A DNA stretch of 64,000 nt, taken from positions 62,001 to 126,000 of the forward strand of contig NZ_JAUYTT010000014.1 of NCBI RefSeq assembly GCF_030695035.1. The letters run 5' to 3'. The notes under the pieces were generated by a model. It made no database searches. It was not told where the DNA came from and saw only the letters and a list, made by a program, of their open reading frames with translations. This DNA is from Frigidibacter sp. (GTDB lineage: Bacteria > Pseudomonadota > Alphaproteobacteria > Rhodobacterales > Rhodobacteraceae). Made by a program: the position numbers and the translations under genes. Below, in pieces: positions 1-8,071 of this stretch (position 1 is its first letter; each line of letters starts with the position of its first letter).

Positions 1-6
1 ATAAAC

Positions 7-41
7 CTAATACACCGATTCGTCAAATCGCTAATATACCG
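7..41 (+). repeat. Direct repeat CTAATAYACCG, two copies 24 bp apart
   Basis: CTAATACACCG (7-17) and CTAATATACCG (31-41) match at 10 of 11 positions and begin 24 bp apart. They lie just before the first small gene of the phage-like element. An operator or the tail of a longer iteron set outside the window is possible. Only the repeat itself is seen. Confidence 0.4.
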
Positions 42-53
42 TGATGCGACGAG

Positions 54-416
54 ATGGAAATAGGAAAAGAAATGAGGGCCGAAATGCAGATGGAAATGGG
101 TTCATATATTCAACCGAAGATCATGCGCAAGCTGGATAAGGAACGGCGCGTCGATGACCGCTTCTTCGCCAGGTTCCCGCACCGCCTCCACCTGATCCGG
201 CGAGCGACTCCCACAGAGGCTGCCCTCAACGGCCCGGCAGCCAGTGGCCTTCTGCTGGCTGCCGTCCATCGTCTCAATCTTGGCTGCACGGCCCGAATTC
301 TCTTCAGCGCGCCCCGGTCTTATGGCGACACCGACGAATTCGGGGAAGACGAGTCCCGCGCGCTCTTCAACAGGCTCTGTGCAGCAGCCCGCAATAACGA
401 AGCGCGATGGACGTAA
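54..416 (+). CDS. Small hypothetical phage-element protein
   Basis: A 120-residue ORF with no family I recognise. Third codon positions are strongly G/C from about residue 24 onward, as in real genes of this DNA, and the product is basic in the middle with an acidic patch (DEFGEDESR) near the C-terminus. Several in-frame ATGs crowd the first 70 bases (54, 72, 84, 90, 96, 123), so the start is uncertain. It ends just before a hairpin and the primase-helicase gene. It could be a small replication or regulatory protein, but nothing in the sequence decides this. Confidence 0.45.
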   Translation: MEIGKEMRAEMQMEMGSYIQPKIMRKLDKERRVDDRFFARFPHRLHLIRRATPTEAALNGPAASGLLLAAVHRLNLGCTARILFSAPRSYGDTDEFGEDESRALFNRLCAAARNNEARWT

Positions 417-443
417 AAAGGGGCAGTCCAGAAGGACTGCCCC
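415..443 (-). terminator. Strong hairpin with T-run on the - strand
   Basis: A perfect 10-bp stem (GGGGCAGTCC at 420-429, GGACTGCCCC at 434-443) has a 4-nt loop. Read on the - strand it is followed by TTTTT, the form of an intrinsic terminator. No - strand gene precedes it, so it would end an antisense transcript from within the replication gene, or act as a 5'-UTR hairpin on the + strand. Confidence 0.5.
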
Positions 444-478
444 AAGGTATGGATTACGAAACATCGGGGATCAAGCCA

Positions 479-2386
479 ATGCTCAAGACAGATATAATCA
501 CGAATCAAGGCGCAAGAGCAATAGCCCTGACCCTTTGCGAAGCCGGAATCAGCCTCTTTCCTTGCGATCACCTGAAGCGCCCATTGGTGAAAGGCGGCTT
601 CAAGACTGCATCGGCCAGTCCCAAACAGATCAAGGCATGGTGGAGGAATTGGCCCGATGCGCTAATCGGAATTCCAACTGGAACCACAAACGAAATTTCC
701 GTCCTTGACTTGGATTTCGGTTGGAAGAAAGGGAAATTCAAGAACGGATATCGCGCCCTCAAGAACTTGGGATACGAGTATTCCCAGCTTTCGAGTTTCA
801 TGCAGGAAACCCCGAGCGGCGGCGCGCATATCTATTTCAGCCATTGCCAAGGCTTGAAATCGAGTGCCGACAAAATTGCCCGTGGAGTCGATGTTCGCGC
901 TGAAGGTGGATATGTTGTTTTCTACGGCAATATTCGGGATGCCCTGAATCTGTCGATGGAAACAGCAATAGGACTTCCCGAGTTCCCCGAGGAATTGATC
1001 CCCGAAGAGTCGGAAATCAACCGGGGGGACAATGCAGAACTGCCGATAGATCAGGTTCGTGATGCCTTGAACGCTTGCCCGAATGATGGCGACGAATACG
1101 GCAGTCGTGATGACTGGCTACGCGTAGGAATGGCGGTTCATGCAGCCACGGGTGGAAGTCGGGAAGGACTCATAGCCTGGAAAGAATGGTCGCGGGAACA
1201 TGAGTCCTATGATGCCGACAAAACGGAGTCCGCTTGGCGTTCCTTCCGCAAGAAGCAAAACGGAATTACTGCGTCAACACTTCTGGCGGAAGCCCGAAGA
1301 CATGGCTGGTCCGATATAACCGCCGAAGACTTCGAAGATGACAATGAAACCGAAGCCGAACTGCCGCGCGGCCTCCAGATCGTTTCGCCAGAGGAATGCA
1401 GGGATCGCCGGGGATCGCGGCCTTATGTCGTTAAGGGTCTATTGGCGGAAGGCGATATTGCCGCGATCATTGGCGCGCCTGGTGCGGGGAAATCCTTGCT
1501 GGCCCCAAGGATCGGCTATGCGGTGGCGCAAGGGCTGCCGGTCTTCGGGCTGAAGGTGCGGCAGGGCGGAGTCCTCTATGTCGCCGCTGAAGACGCCCAC
1601 GGCATGAAGGATCGCGTGGCAGCCCTCTATGACCTGCATGGTGATGCCCCCGACTTCGGCATTGTGGAGGGCCTGGGCAACCTCCTGGACTCCAACAACG
1701 TGAAGGCGCTGCGCCGGGTGGTGAAGGATCGCGGCACCCGCTTAATCCTGATCGACACATTGGCGATGGCCTTCAGCGGGCTGGAAGAGAATGACGCCGC
1801 ATCAATGGGGCGCGTGGTCGCTGCGGCGCGATCCCTGACGAAATGGGGCGCTGCGGTGGTGCTGATCCACCATGACACCAAGGCGAAAGACGGGTTGCCG
1901 CGGGGCCATTCGATCCTGAACGGCGCGCTGGACATGTCGCTGCACCTGACTAGAGAAGGGGAGTTCGTGCAGGCCAGGCCGACGAAGAACCGCAATGGCA
2001 CATGCGATCTGTCCATAGCGTTCGGCATCGAGACACGAGTCCTGGGTCACGACGAAGACGGCGACGAAATCCGGGCTGCATATGCCGATGATGCCGCAGG
2101 GCAGCCACCGCGCGAACGCTCGCTCCCGCGTCCCGCTGCTGCTGCCCTGGAAGAGTTGAAGAGCCTGGGGCAGCCAGTTTCGGTGCAGACGTGGCGCGAA
2201 GCCTGCACTTCGGGCCGGGAAGTCTCAGCCTCGGAAAACCTGAAATCCCGACAACAAGCATTTCTTCGGGCGGTTAAGGATTTGTTGGAGCGAAAAATAA
2301 TCGTCCAGAGCGGCGATATATATTCGATCCGCAGGAAACATGAGCCGATTTGTGCCACAGATTTCGAGGATGATTATGAATATTGA
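479..2386 (+). CDS. Bifunctional primase-polymerase / RepA-type helicase
   Basis: Replication initiator of the element, 635 residues from the ATG at 479. That start has GGGGA 8 nt upstream; in-frame starts at 407 and 449 are less well placed. The N-terminus is a prim-pol domain (about 10-165) with the metal-binding D-L-D at 77-79 and H117 in a GGAHIYF motif. A PriCT-2-like segment follows (about 190-280), then a RecA/RepA-type ATPase (about 315-520) with Walker A GAPGAGKS at 332-339 and Walker B RLILID at 421-426. Such proteins prime and unwind at satellite and plasmid origins. The GGCGACA iterons directly after the gene are its likely binding sites. Function is inferred from domains. Confidence 0.9.
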   Translation: MLKTDIITNQGARAIALTLCEAGISLFPCDHLKRPLVKGGFKTASASPKQIKAWWRNWPDALIGIPTGTTNEISVLDLDFGWKKGKFKNGYRALKNLGYEYSQLSSFMQETPSGGAHIYFSHCQGLKSSADKIARGVDVRAEGGYVVFYGNIRDALNLSMETAIGLPEFPEELIPEESEINRGDNAELPIDQVRDALNACPNDGDEYGSRDDWLRVGMAVHAATGGSREGLIAWKEWSREHESYDADKTESAWRSFRKKQNGITASTLLAEARRHGWSDITAEDFEDDNETEAELPRGLQIVSPEECRDRRGSRPYVVKGLLAEGDIAAIIGAPGAGKSLLAPRIGYAVAQGLPVFGLKVRQGGVLYVAAEDAHGMKDRVAALYDLHGDAPDFGIVEGLGNLLDSNNVKALRRVVKDRGTRLILIDTLAMAFSGLEENDAASMGRVVAAARSLTKWGAAVVLIHHDTKAKDGLPRGHSILNGALDMSLHLTREGEFVQARPTKNRNGTCDLSIAFGIETRVLGHDEDGDEIRAAYADDAAGQPPRERSLPRPAAAALEELKSLGQPVSVQTWREACTSGREVSASENLKSRQQAFLRAVKDLLERKIIVQSGDIYSIRRKHEPICATDFEDDYEY

Positions 2387-2388
2387 TC

Positions 2389-2508
2389 GGCGACAGACGG
2401 CGACAACTGGCGACATGTCGCTTCTTGTCGCCACATCAACCCACGACAAGCGGCAGCGGGATCAGGCGACAGACGGCGACAAGACCCTTAGGGATGTCGC
2501 CTGTCGCC
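2389..2508 (+). repeat. GGCGACA iteron array, candidate replication origin
   Basis: GGCGACA occurs at 2389, 2399, 2409, 2465 and 2475, and its complement TGTCGCC at 2426, 2495 and 2502. Copies within each direct group are exactly 10 bp apart. The 18-mer GGCGACAGACGGCGACAA is present twice (2389, 2465), and GCGACATGTCGC at 2410-2421 is a perfect palindrome. The block fills the gap after the primase-helicase stop codon. It matches the logic of P4-type origins, where the primase-helicase binds short iterons. Confidence 0.7.
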
Positions 2509-2661
2509 ACCCTGCCATGTCCAGATATTCACAATTAAATGCTTCGTGGATAATTAATGGATATCCGAGCAATGGGTCCCTCTTGGGGATATGTGATGCG
2601 GGTGGCTCCGACCGCCCCATTTCATGCTTTTCCGAAATTATCAAAAATAGGGGAGTCAGTT

Positions 2662-3156
2662 ATGCCTGATATTTCCGAAAATATTCCGGCGTTAATGCTG
2701 GAATCAGAATTCGCGGCATGGCTTGGCGTGTCATCCGGCACTGTCCGACAGAAATATCGGGACGGTGTTTTTGTCAAGGATGGAAAATATTATGACGTGC
2801 AGAAGTCGGTCCAGAAATATTTGAGCGCGCTTCGGGACAGAGCAGTTCATGCCGGGGGAGCATCGAAAAGCAACCCGGAATTGGATGCGGAAAAGTTGCG
2901 GGTTCAGAAGGCAACCGCCGAAAAACTGGAACTGGCAAATGCGAAGGCGCAAGGCGATCTAGTGGACTCGCTGGTGGTGGAACGCGAATGGTCCAGCATC
3001 TTGCGCGATGTCAGATCGGCAATTTTAGCAGTTCCCGCTAGAGTTGGCGGCAGCCTGCCGCATCTGACGCCCCATGATCTCGCCGAATTGGAGCGCGAAA
3101 TCAAAGCTGCGCTAGAGGCTCTTGCGAAAGGGAAGGTCGATGAATTCGAGTATTAA
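2662..3156 (+). CDS. Terminase small subunit (Nu1-like)
   Basis: A DNA-recognition subunit of the packaging motor, 164 residues. The ATG at 2662 has GGGGAG 7 nt upstream. The N-terminus (about 10-50) reads as a winged helix-turn-helix: FAAWLGVSSGTVRQKYRDG followed by a DGKYYD wing, as in Nu1-type proteins. A helical charged middle (about 75-110) fits an oligomerisation region. The gene overlaps the large terminase by 17 bp, which signals translational coupling. The family call rests on the HTH, size and position. Confidence 0.8.
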   Translation: MPDISENIPALMLESEFAAWLGVSSGTVRQKYRDGVFVKDGKYYDVQKSVQKYLSALRDRAVHAGGASKSNPELDAEKLRVQKATAEKLELANAKAQGDLVDSLVVEREWSSILRDVRSAILAVPARVGGSLPHLTPHDLAELEREIKAALEALAKGKVDEFEY

Positions 3157-4903
3157 GGCGATCCGGCGCAACGCAATGCAAGCGTTGAAACCGCCCGCAG
3201 ATATGGCGTTGGCAGACTGGATCGAAGCAAATATCTTCCTGCCGCAGACCGCATCCGCGATGCCCGGAAAGATGAAGCTGTGGAATTATCAGCGCGGTAT
3301 CTGCGATGTGATTGACGATCCCGGAATCGAAAGGATAACGGTTCTGAAATCGGCGCGCATCGGATATACCGCGTTGCTGAATGGTGTGATCGCCAGTTTT
3401 GTTGCGAATTCACCTTGTCCGATGCTGGCGGTCCAACCCACTGCCGATGATGCCCGCGACTGGTCGGTGGAAATCGAACAGTTGTTCGAGGCCTCGCCAG
3501 TGCTGCGCGGGCTGCTGTCGGATGAAGCGGACGAAAGCGGGCGTTCAACCATGCTGAACCGGCGCTTCCCCGGCGGTTCGATCAAGTATGTGGCTGCGAA
3601 ATCCCCACGGAACCTTAGGCGGCATACCGCGAAAATCCTTATCATGGATGAAATCGACGGGTTCGAGGTATCGCAGGAGGGCGATCCTATCGAGTTGGCT
3701 ACGATGCGAACACTCACCTTCCGGGATCGGAAGATCATCGCGGGTTCGACGCCGGTTTTCGACTATGGCCCGGCAACGCGGCTCTTCGATCAAAGCGACA
3801 AGCGGATTTATGAGGTGCCATGCCCGGAGTGTCAGGAATTCTCGGAAATCCGATGGGCGAATATCGAGTGGCCCGAGGGCGAGCCAGACAAGGCAGCCTG
3901 GAACTGTCCGAACTGCGGCTGCGTGATCGAAGAGCGGCACAAAGCGAGGATGGTGCAGCAGGGCCGCTGGCGGGCCACAGCGCCCGAGGTGACGGGCCAT
4001 GCCGGGTTCCGCATCAACGCCCTCGTCAGCCCCCACCACAACGCCCGCTGGGGCAAGCTGGCGGCAGAGTTCATCAAGGCAAAGCGCAGCCCCGACACCT
4101 TGCAGGCCTTTACGAACCTCACGCTAGGTGAGCCGTGGAAGACCGAGGGCGATGACCTGTCGGAGTCCGATCTGTTCCAGCGCCGGGAAGCCTTTAGCCT
4201 CGCCGCCCTCCCGCCCGAGGTTCTTTGGCTCACTGCCGGAATCGATGTTCAGGATGATCGGCTAGAGGTGGTGGTGATGGGGCACAGCGAAGCCGAATTG
4301 TTCGTTCTGGATCACAGGGTGTTTTGGGGGCCGGTGGACGGGGAAGCGGTTTGGCTCGACCTGGACTCCCTCCTGGGGGAGACATTCCAGCATCCCCACG
4401 GCGGCACGATGAAGATTGACGCGGCTTGCATCGACTCCGGCGACGGCGGGCACACGGAAATCGTTCACGGCTTCACTCGATCCCGTTTCGGGCGGCGGGT
4501 AGTTAGCATCAAGGGTGCACACGGATTTTCGCGGGCTTTCCTTCAGCGGAGCGGATCGAAATCACCGTTGTGGCTGGTGGGAGTCGATGCGGTGAAGTCG
4601 CAGTTGTTCCAGCGGCTCGCACGGGGGAAGGGCGTGAGGTTCAGCAACGCGCTTGAAGCGGTTTACTTCGAGCAACTAACCTCGGAGCGGCGGGTGATGC
4701 GCTACGTCCGAGGCCGCCCGGAGGTGAGATTTGAGCGGGCAGTGGGTAAGAAGGCGGAAACGCTGGATGCCACGGTTTACGCATGGGCTGCACGGCAACT
4801 GATCGGACAGAAGATCGAAATGAGGGAAGCCGAACTCGCATCAGTGACAGTTTTGAAAAAGGCTCCTAGGGTGGTTCGGAGCAAGTGGTTGAACGGGAAT
4901 TGA
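3140..4903 (+). CDS. Phage terminase large subunit (GpA family)
   Basis: ATPase-nuclease that packages phage DNA into proheads, 587 residues from the ATG at 3140. A GpA-type nucleotide-binding motif LKSARIGYT is at 69-77, Walker B-like IMDEID at 168-173, and a zinc-ribbon pair CPEC (228-231) and CPNC (256-259) follows. The C-terminal part has the GIDVQDDRLEVVV strand expected of the nuclease domain. Length fits the lambda GpA family. It is translationally coupled to the small subunit and is the best single proof that the element is a packaging entity. Confidence 0.95.
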   Translation: MNSSIKAIRRNAMQALKPPADMALADWIEANIFLPQTASAMPGKMKLWNYQRGICDVIDDPGIERITVLKSARIGYTALLNGVIASFVANSPCPMLAVQPTADDARDWSVEIEQLFEASPVLRGLLSDEADESGRSTMLNRRFPGGSIKYVAAKSPRNLRRHTAKILIMDEIDGFEVSQEGDPIELATMRTLTFRDRKIIAGSTPVFDYGPATRLFDQSDKRIYEVPCPECQEFSEIRWANIEWPEGEPDKAAWNCPNCGCVIEERHKARMVQQGRWRATAPEVTGHAGFRINALVSPHHNARWGKLAAEFIKAKRSPDTLQAFTNLTLGEPWKTEGDDLSESDLFQRREAFSLAALPPEVLWLTAGIDVQDDRLEVVVMGHSEAELFVLDHRVFWGPVDGEAVWLDLDSLLGETFQHPHGGTMKIDAACIDSGDGGHTEIVHGFTRSRFGRRVVSIKGAHGFSRAFLQRSGSKSPLWLVGVDAVKSQLFQRLARGKGVRFSNALEAVYFEQLTSERRVMRYVRGRPEVRFERAVGKKAETLDATVYAWAARQLIGQKIEMREAELASVTVLKKAPRVVRSKWLNGN

Positions 4904-4905
4904 AG

Positions 4906-5901
4906 ATGCAGATGGATTGGGAAAATCCGGATATGGTCAAAATGTATAAGGAAATCTTCTTTCCTTGTGCGAGTGAGAAAATGGACAACTTGAGAAGAGC
5001 CAACATAAAATTCTCTCACTACACGAGCGCCGAAAACGCCCTAAACATAATATCCGGAAAAAGTGTTTGGTTGAGAAATACAAACGTGATGAACGATTTC
5101 TCTGAGGTGCAGCACGGTCACGAGTGCATTCGGGCGGCGTGGGACGACCCTAGTGTTGGCGGAAGGCTGAAATCGGCCTTGAACTCTGTTTGGGCCGGAA
5201 CCTTTGACAAGATTTGGGAGACATTTCAGGAATCGGATAGTCTTCGTGGTTTGGATAGTTACATGATTTCCATAAGCGAGCACGGAAACTCAGACAATAG
5301 AGAGGAGTTGTATGGGCGCCTTTCAATGTGGCGGGCCTACGGAGGCAGCACAAATGTGGCCTTTGTTTTTAACAATAGCCCGTTCATCAATGAATCCGAT
5401 GCGCTAAACGCATACACAAGTCCGGTGTTGTATGCGGATATCGAAACATTCAAGCCGCAGTTTCTGAGGGTTGTAGAGGGTGTTGAGAAATACAAGCACA
5501 TATTGAGCTATGTGGATCGAGAGGCAGTCATACATAGCTTTGTTTCGGCGCTTCACTTTGCGGCGCTGTCGACCAAACACCCAGGCTTCTGGGAGGAAAG
5601 AGAGTGGCGCGTTATCTACACGCCGAAATTTTCTTTGACCGGAAAGTTCTCGGACAAGATCAAGTCTTCCATAAGATGCGTTTCCGGCGTTCCCCAAAGA
5701 ATTTATACGCTGAACCTAGAAAACTATCCGGATGAGGGCCATATTGGAGCTACTTTACCGGAATTGCTGGAGGAGGTTATTATAGGCCCAACCGCGTATC
5801 CCTGGCCGATCTATGACGCCATAGTTGAAGAGCTAAACAGGGCGGGGGTGCCGAATGCGGAAAAGAAGGTCCGCGTCTCAGCAATCCCGCTTCGAAGGTG
5901 A
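4906..5901 (+). CDS. DUF2971-family protein, probable cargo gene
   Basis: A 331-residue protein (a GTG at 4885 overlapping the terminase is an alternative start). The opening FSHYTSAENALNIISG, then WLRNTNVMNDFSEV, and the late FWEEREWRVIY are the conserved blocks of DUF2971. Molecular function of that family is not known to me. The gene splits the usual terminase-portal order and is clearly A/T-richer than its neighbours, the look of an acquired cargo gene. DUF2971 genes are common in mobile elements, so a defence or exclusion role is a reasonable guess but no more. Confidence 0.75.
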   Translation: MQMDWENPDMVKMYKEIFFPCASEKMDNLRRANIKFSHYTSAENALNIISGKSVWLRNTNVMNDFSEVQHGHECIRAAWDDPSVGGRLKSALNSVWAGTFDKIWETFQESDSLRGLDSYMISISEHGNSDNREELYGRLSMWRAYGGSTNVAFVFNNSPFINESDALNAYTSPVLYADIETFKPQFLRVVEGVEKYKHILSYVDREAVIHSFVSALHFAALSTKHPGFWEEREWRVIYTPKFSLTGKFSDKIKSSIRCVSGVPQRIYTLNLENYPDEGHIGATLPELLEEVIIGPTAYPWPIYDAIVEELNRAGVPNAEKKVRVSAIPLRR

Positions 5902-5959
5902 ATTCAGGATAGAACTGAAAATAGAATTCAAAACGGAATTAAAATCGGAATTCACTTGA
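5900..5959 (+). repeat. Five-unit 12-bp periodic GAATTC array
   Basis: Five consecutive 12-bp units begin at 5900, 5912, 5924, 5936 and 5948, each starting GAATT or GAACT with A-rich remainder (for example GAATTCAAAACG). The array starts on the stop codon of the DUF2971 gene. Its ends form an inverted pair, GTGAATTC (5898-5905) and GAATTCAC (5948-5955). TTGACC at 5956 could be a -35 box for the next gene, but no convincing -10 follows. Confidence 0.55.
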
Positions 5960-6052
5960 CCTGAATGACAATAGGCAATTGGTGAATAAGCTCTTGCGTC
6001 ACTTGTGATTCGCGCGCAATAAGGGCTGCAACCCCAATAGGAGGATGCAGCA

Positions 6053-6559
6053 ATGAGATACGCCGACTTTTTCCCGATCCTTGCCGAGTTTCGAAACGTT
6101 CCTGAATTCGTTATTCAGAACCAACTGAAAAACCCCGCATTTCGCGTTCATATTCCGGGAACTCCCGGCCCCCATATCAACAGCCCGCACGACTATGAGC
6201 GCCGGGATATGATCCGCGCAGCAATTCTTCTGAATTCTGCCGATCACGGGTTCACGACCCCCGAAATGTCGTGCTTCGCCGCCGCGCTTGACGACTACCC
6301 GACGACCTTCGGCGGTGGTCCCGAGTATGTTGATATAAGCGGACTCGATGCCATCATTCGCGGCGCGGAAGTCGGCGATGCGTGGGAAATCGTTGTGGCA
6401 CTGGATGCCGTGACGCCGCTGCGCCGCAGCCTTCGGGTTCATGTGACCTGGGCGGGATGGCTGGACGATCCGAATTCCTACGCGGTCCAACTTCGCGGCA
6501 AACTCGGAACCCTTCGCATCCCTGCATCGCGCCTGATCGCGCCGCTGCTGCCGGTGTAA
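6053..6559 (+). CDS. Hypothetical phage-element protein, 168 aa
   Basis: No family is recognised. A good ribosome site (AGGAGG, 8 nt before the ATG) and codon use like the neighbouring head genes support it as real. The protein looks globular, without a signal peptide or membrane segment. A helix around MIRAAILLNSADHGF (about 60-74) and a strand-rich C-terminal half (about 110-160) can be seen. It ends 2 bp before the portal start, so it is co-expressed with the head module and may be a structural or assembly protein. Confidence 0.75.
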   Translation: MRYADFFPILAEFRNVPEFVIQNQLKNPAFRVHIPGTPGPHINSPHDYERRDMIRAAILLNSADHGFTTPEMSCFAAALDDYPTTFGGGPEYVDISGLDAIIRGAEVGDAWEIVVALDAVTPLRRSLRVHVTWAGWLDDPNSYAVQLRGKLGTLRIPASRLIAPLLPV

Positions 6560-6561
6560 GC

Positions 6562-7896
6562 ATGGCCTTCCCGTTCCGAAACCCCTTCCGACGCCGCGAC
6601 GGCGCCCCGATGCAGACTCGTCGCTTCGACGGGGCCGCGGGTGGACGCCGGGGTTTCGGCATAGGCAGCTTCGGGCGCGTTGGCAGTGAAACCGTGCTGG
6701 CGGGGCCAACGCTCCGCAACCGCGCCAGGTATCAGGCCGCGAACAACCCGTGGATCGCCAATGCGACTGCGAACATCGTGGGCGCGATGGTCGGGGCAGG
6801 CATCGAGCCTACCGGCAACCCTGACGCCGTAGCCTACTGGAATGTCTGGGCCGACTCCGCAGACGCGGAAGGCCGGACAGACGTTCGCGGTTTGGTGGCC
6901 GCAGTGGTATTGTCGATGATCGTGGATGGTGAAGCCGTCCTGCAAATCATCGACGCGCCCGAGGGGCCGCGTGTTCGCCTGATCCCGGCGGAACTGCTTG
7001 ATGAAGCCATGACACGGGAATTGAGCGATGGTCGGTTCATCGTATCTGGCGTGGAATTCAACGCCGATGGCACCCGTGCCGCCTATTACATCCTACCGAA
7101 CCGTCCGACAGATGTATTTGCGACGACCGGAAATCCGATCAGAGTCCCCGCTTCGGAAATCCTCCATATTTACAAACCGATTGGAGCCGGGCAGGTTCGC
7201 GGGGTTTCGTGGCTGGCCTCGATCATCCTTCCGGCGAATGAACTGGATCAATTGGTAGATGCGCTGGCAATGGGTGCCAAGGTGGCAGCGATGTTCGCCG
7301 GGTTTATCACCAATCAGAACGCAGTCGGTGGGGACGATCCGTTCGACGGGGAGTCCCAGCCTAGCCTAGAGCCGGGAACGCTTGTTCGACTCGGTGGCGG
7401 CTGGGACATCAAATTCGCCGCGCCGGGGCAGGTCCAGCAGGTTGAACCCCTGCTGAAACATGGGCTGCGCCAGCTTGCCGCTGGTTTGGGAATTCCGTCG
7501 CACATGCTGGACGGCGATTTGTCGGACGCGAATTACAGCAGCTTGCGCGCTGGATTGCTGCCGTTCAGGCAACGTATGGAGCAAGTCCAGTATCACGTCC
7601 TTGTTCCGCAACTTCTGAATCCGATCTGGAATCGTGTTGTCGCGCATGGCGTCGTTTCTGGGGAAATCGCTGCGCCCGATTACGAGACAAACCCGCGCGC
7701 CTATCGTGCGGAATGGATCATGCCAGCGGCAATGCAGGTGGACCCGCAGAAGCAGGTGAACGCCGATATTGCCGAATTGAAAGCCGGATTGACCAGTCGT
7801 CGGAAGCTGGTGGCGCAACGGGGTTGGGCACTGGCAGACCTTGACGCCGAATTGCAGGCTGAAGGTTGGAAGCCGGAGGCGAAATCAAATGGCTAA
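6562..7896 (+). CDS. Phage portal protein (lambda family)
   Basis: Forms the dodecameric DNA-entry channel at one prohead vertex; 444 residues from the ATG at 6562. Lambda-portal features seen include NPWIANATANIVGAMVGAGIEP (broken here by family variation) near residue 55-75, the strand block AVLQIIDAPEGPRVRLIPAE near 125, and the late DLSDANYSSLRAGLL near 320-335, which is highly typical of the family. The adjoining terminase is of the matching GpA type. The start at 6562 avoids a long overlap with the preceding gene. Confidence 0.92.
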   Translation: MAFPFRNPFRRRDGAPMQTRRFDGAAGGRRGFGIGSFGRVGSETVLAGPTLRNRARYQAANNPWIANATANIVGAMVGAGIEPTGNPDAVAYWNVWADSADAEGRTDVRGLVAAVVLSMIVDGEAVLQIIDAPEGPRVRLIPAELLDEAMTRELSDGRFIVSGVEFNADGTRAAYYILPNRPTDVFATTGNPIRVPASEILHIYKPIGAGQVRGVSWLASIILPANELDQLVDALAMGAKVAAMFAGFITNQNAVGGDDPFDGESQPSLEPGTLVRLGGGWDIKFAAPGQVQQVEPLLKHGLRQLAAGLGIPSHMLDGDLSDANYSSLRAGLLPFRQRMEQVQYHVLVPQLLNPIWNRVVAHGVVSGEIAAPDYETNPRAYRAEWIMPAAMQVDPQKQVNADIAELKAGLTSRRKLVAQRGWALADLDAELQAEGWKPEAKSNG

Positions 7897-8071
7897 ACGC
7901 GCCGCAAAACGGAAAGTGCAGCCTGTGCAACAGGTCAGGATGACCGCTGATATCCACAAGGCGTCTGTCATTATTAATCCCGAAACCGGCGAGAAATGGG
8001 CGCGGGATGATGCAAGAGCGGTTCGCCTGAAAACGAAAATCCTGAATCTCGCGGGGAAATCAGATGCCTGA
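7889..8071 (+). CDS. Small basic hypothetical protein of the head module
   Basis: 60 residues, overlapping the portal stop by 8 bp and the protease-capsid start by 8 bp, which indicates translational coupling. The N-terminus is strongly basic (AKRAAKRK) and the middle reads VIINPETGEKWARDDARAV. No family is known to me. Small coupled genes at this place in head operons often encode connectors or scaffolding helpers, but that is position-based inference. Confidence 0.7.
   Translation: MAKRAAKRKVQPVQQVRMTADIHKASVIINPETGEKWARDDARAVRLKTKILNLAGKSDA

Noticed and set aside
244-708. A 154-codon + strand frame overlapping the first two genes
   Set aside because: It runs out of frame across the hairpin and the start of the primase gene, and its composition is S/R/N/Q-rich as in shadow frames.
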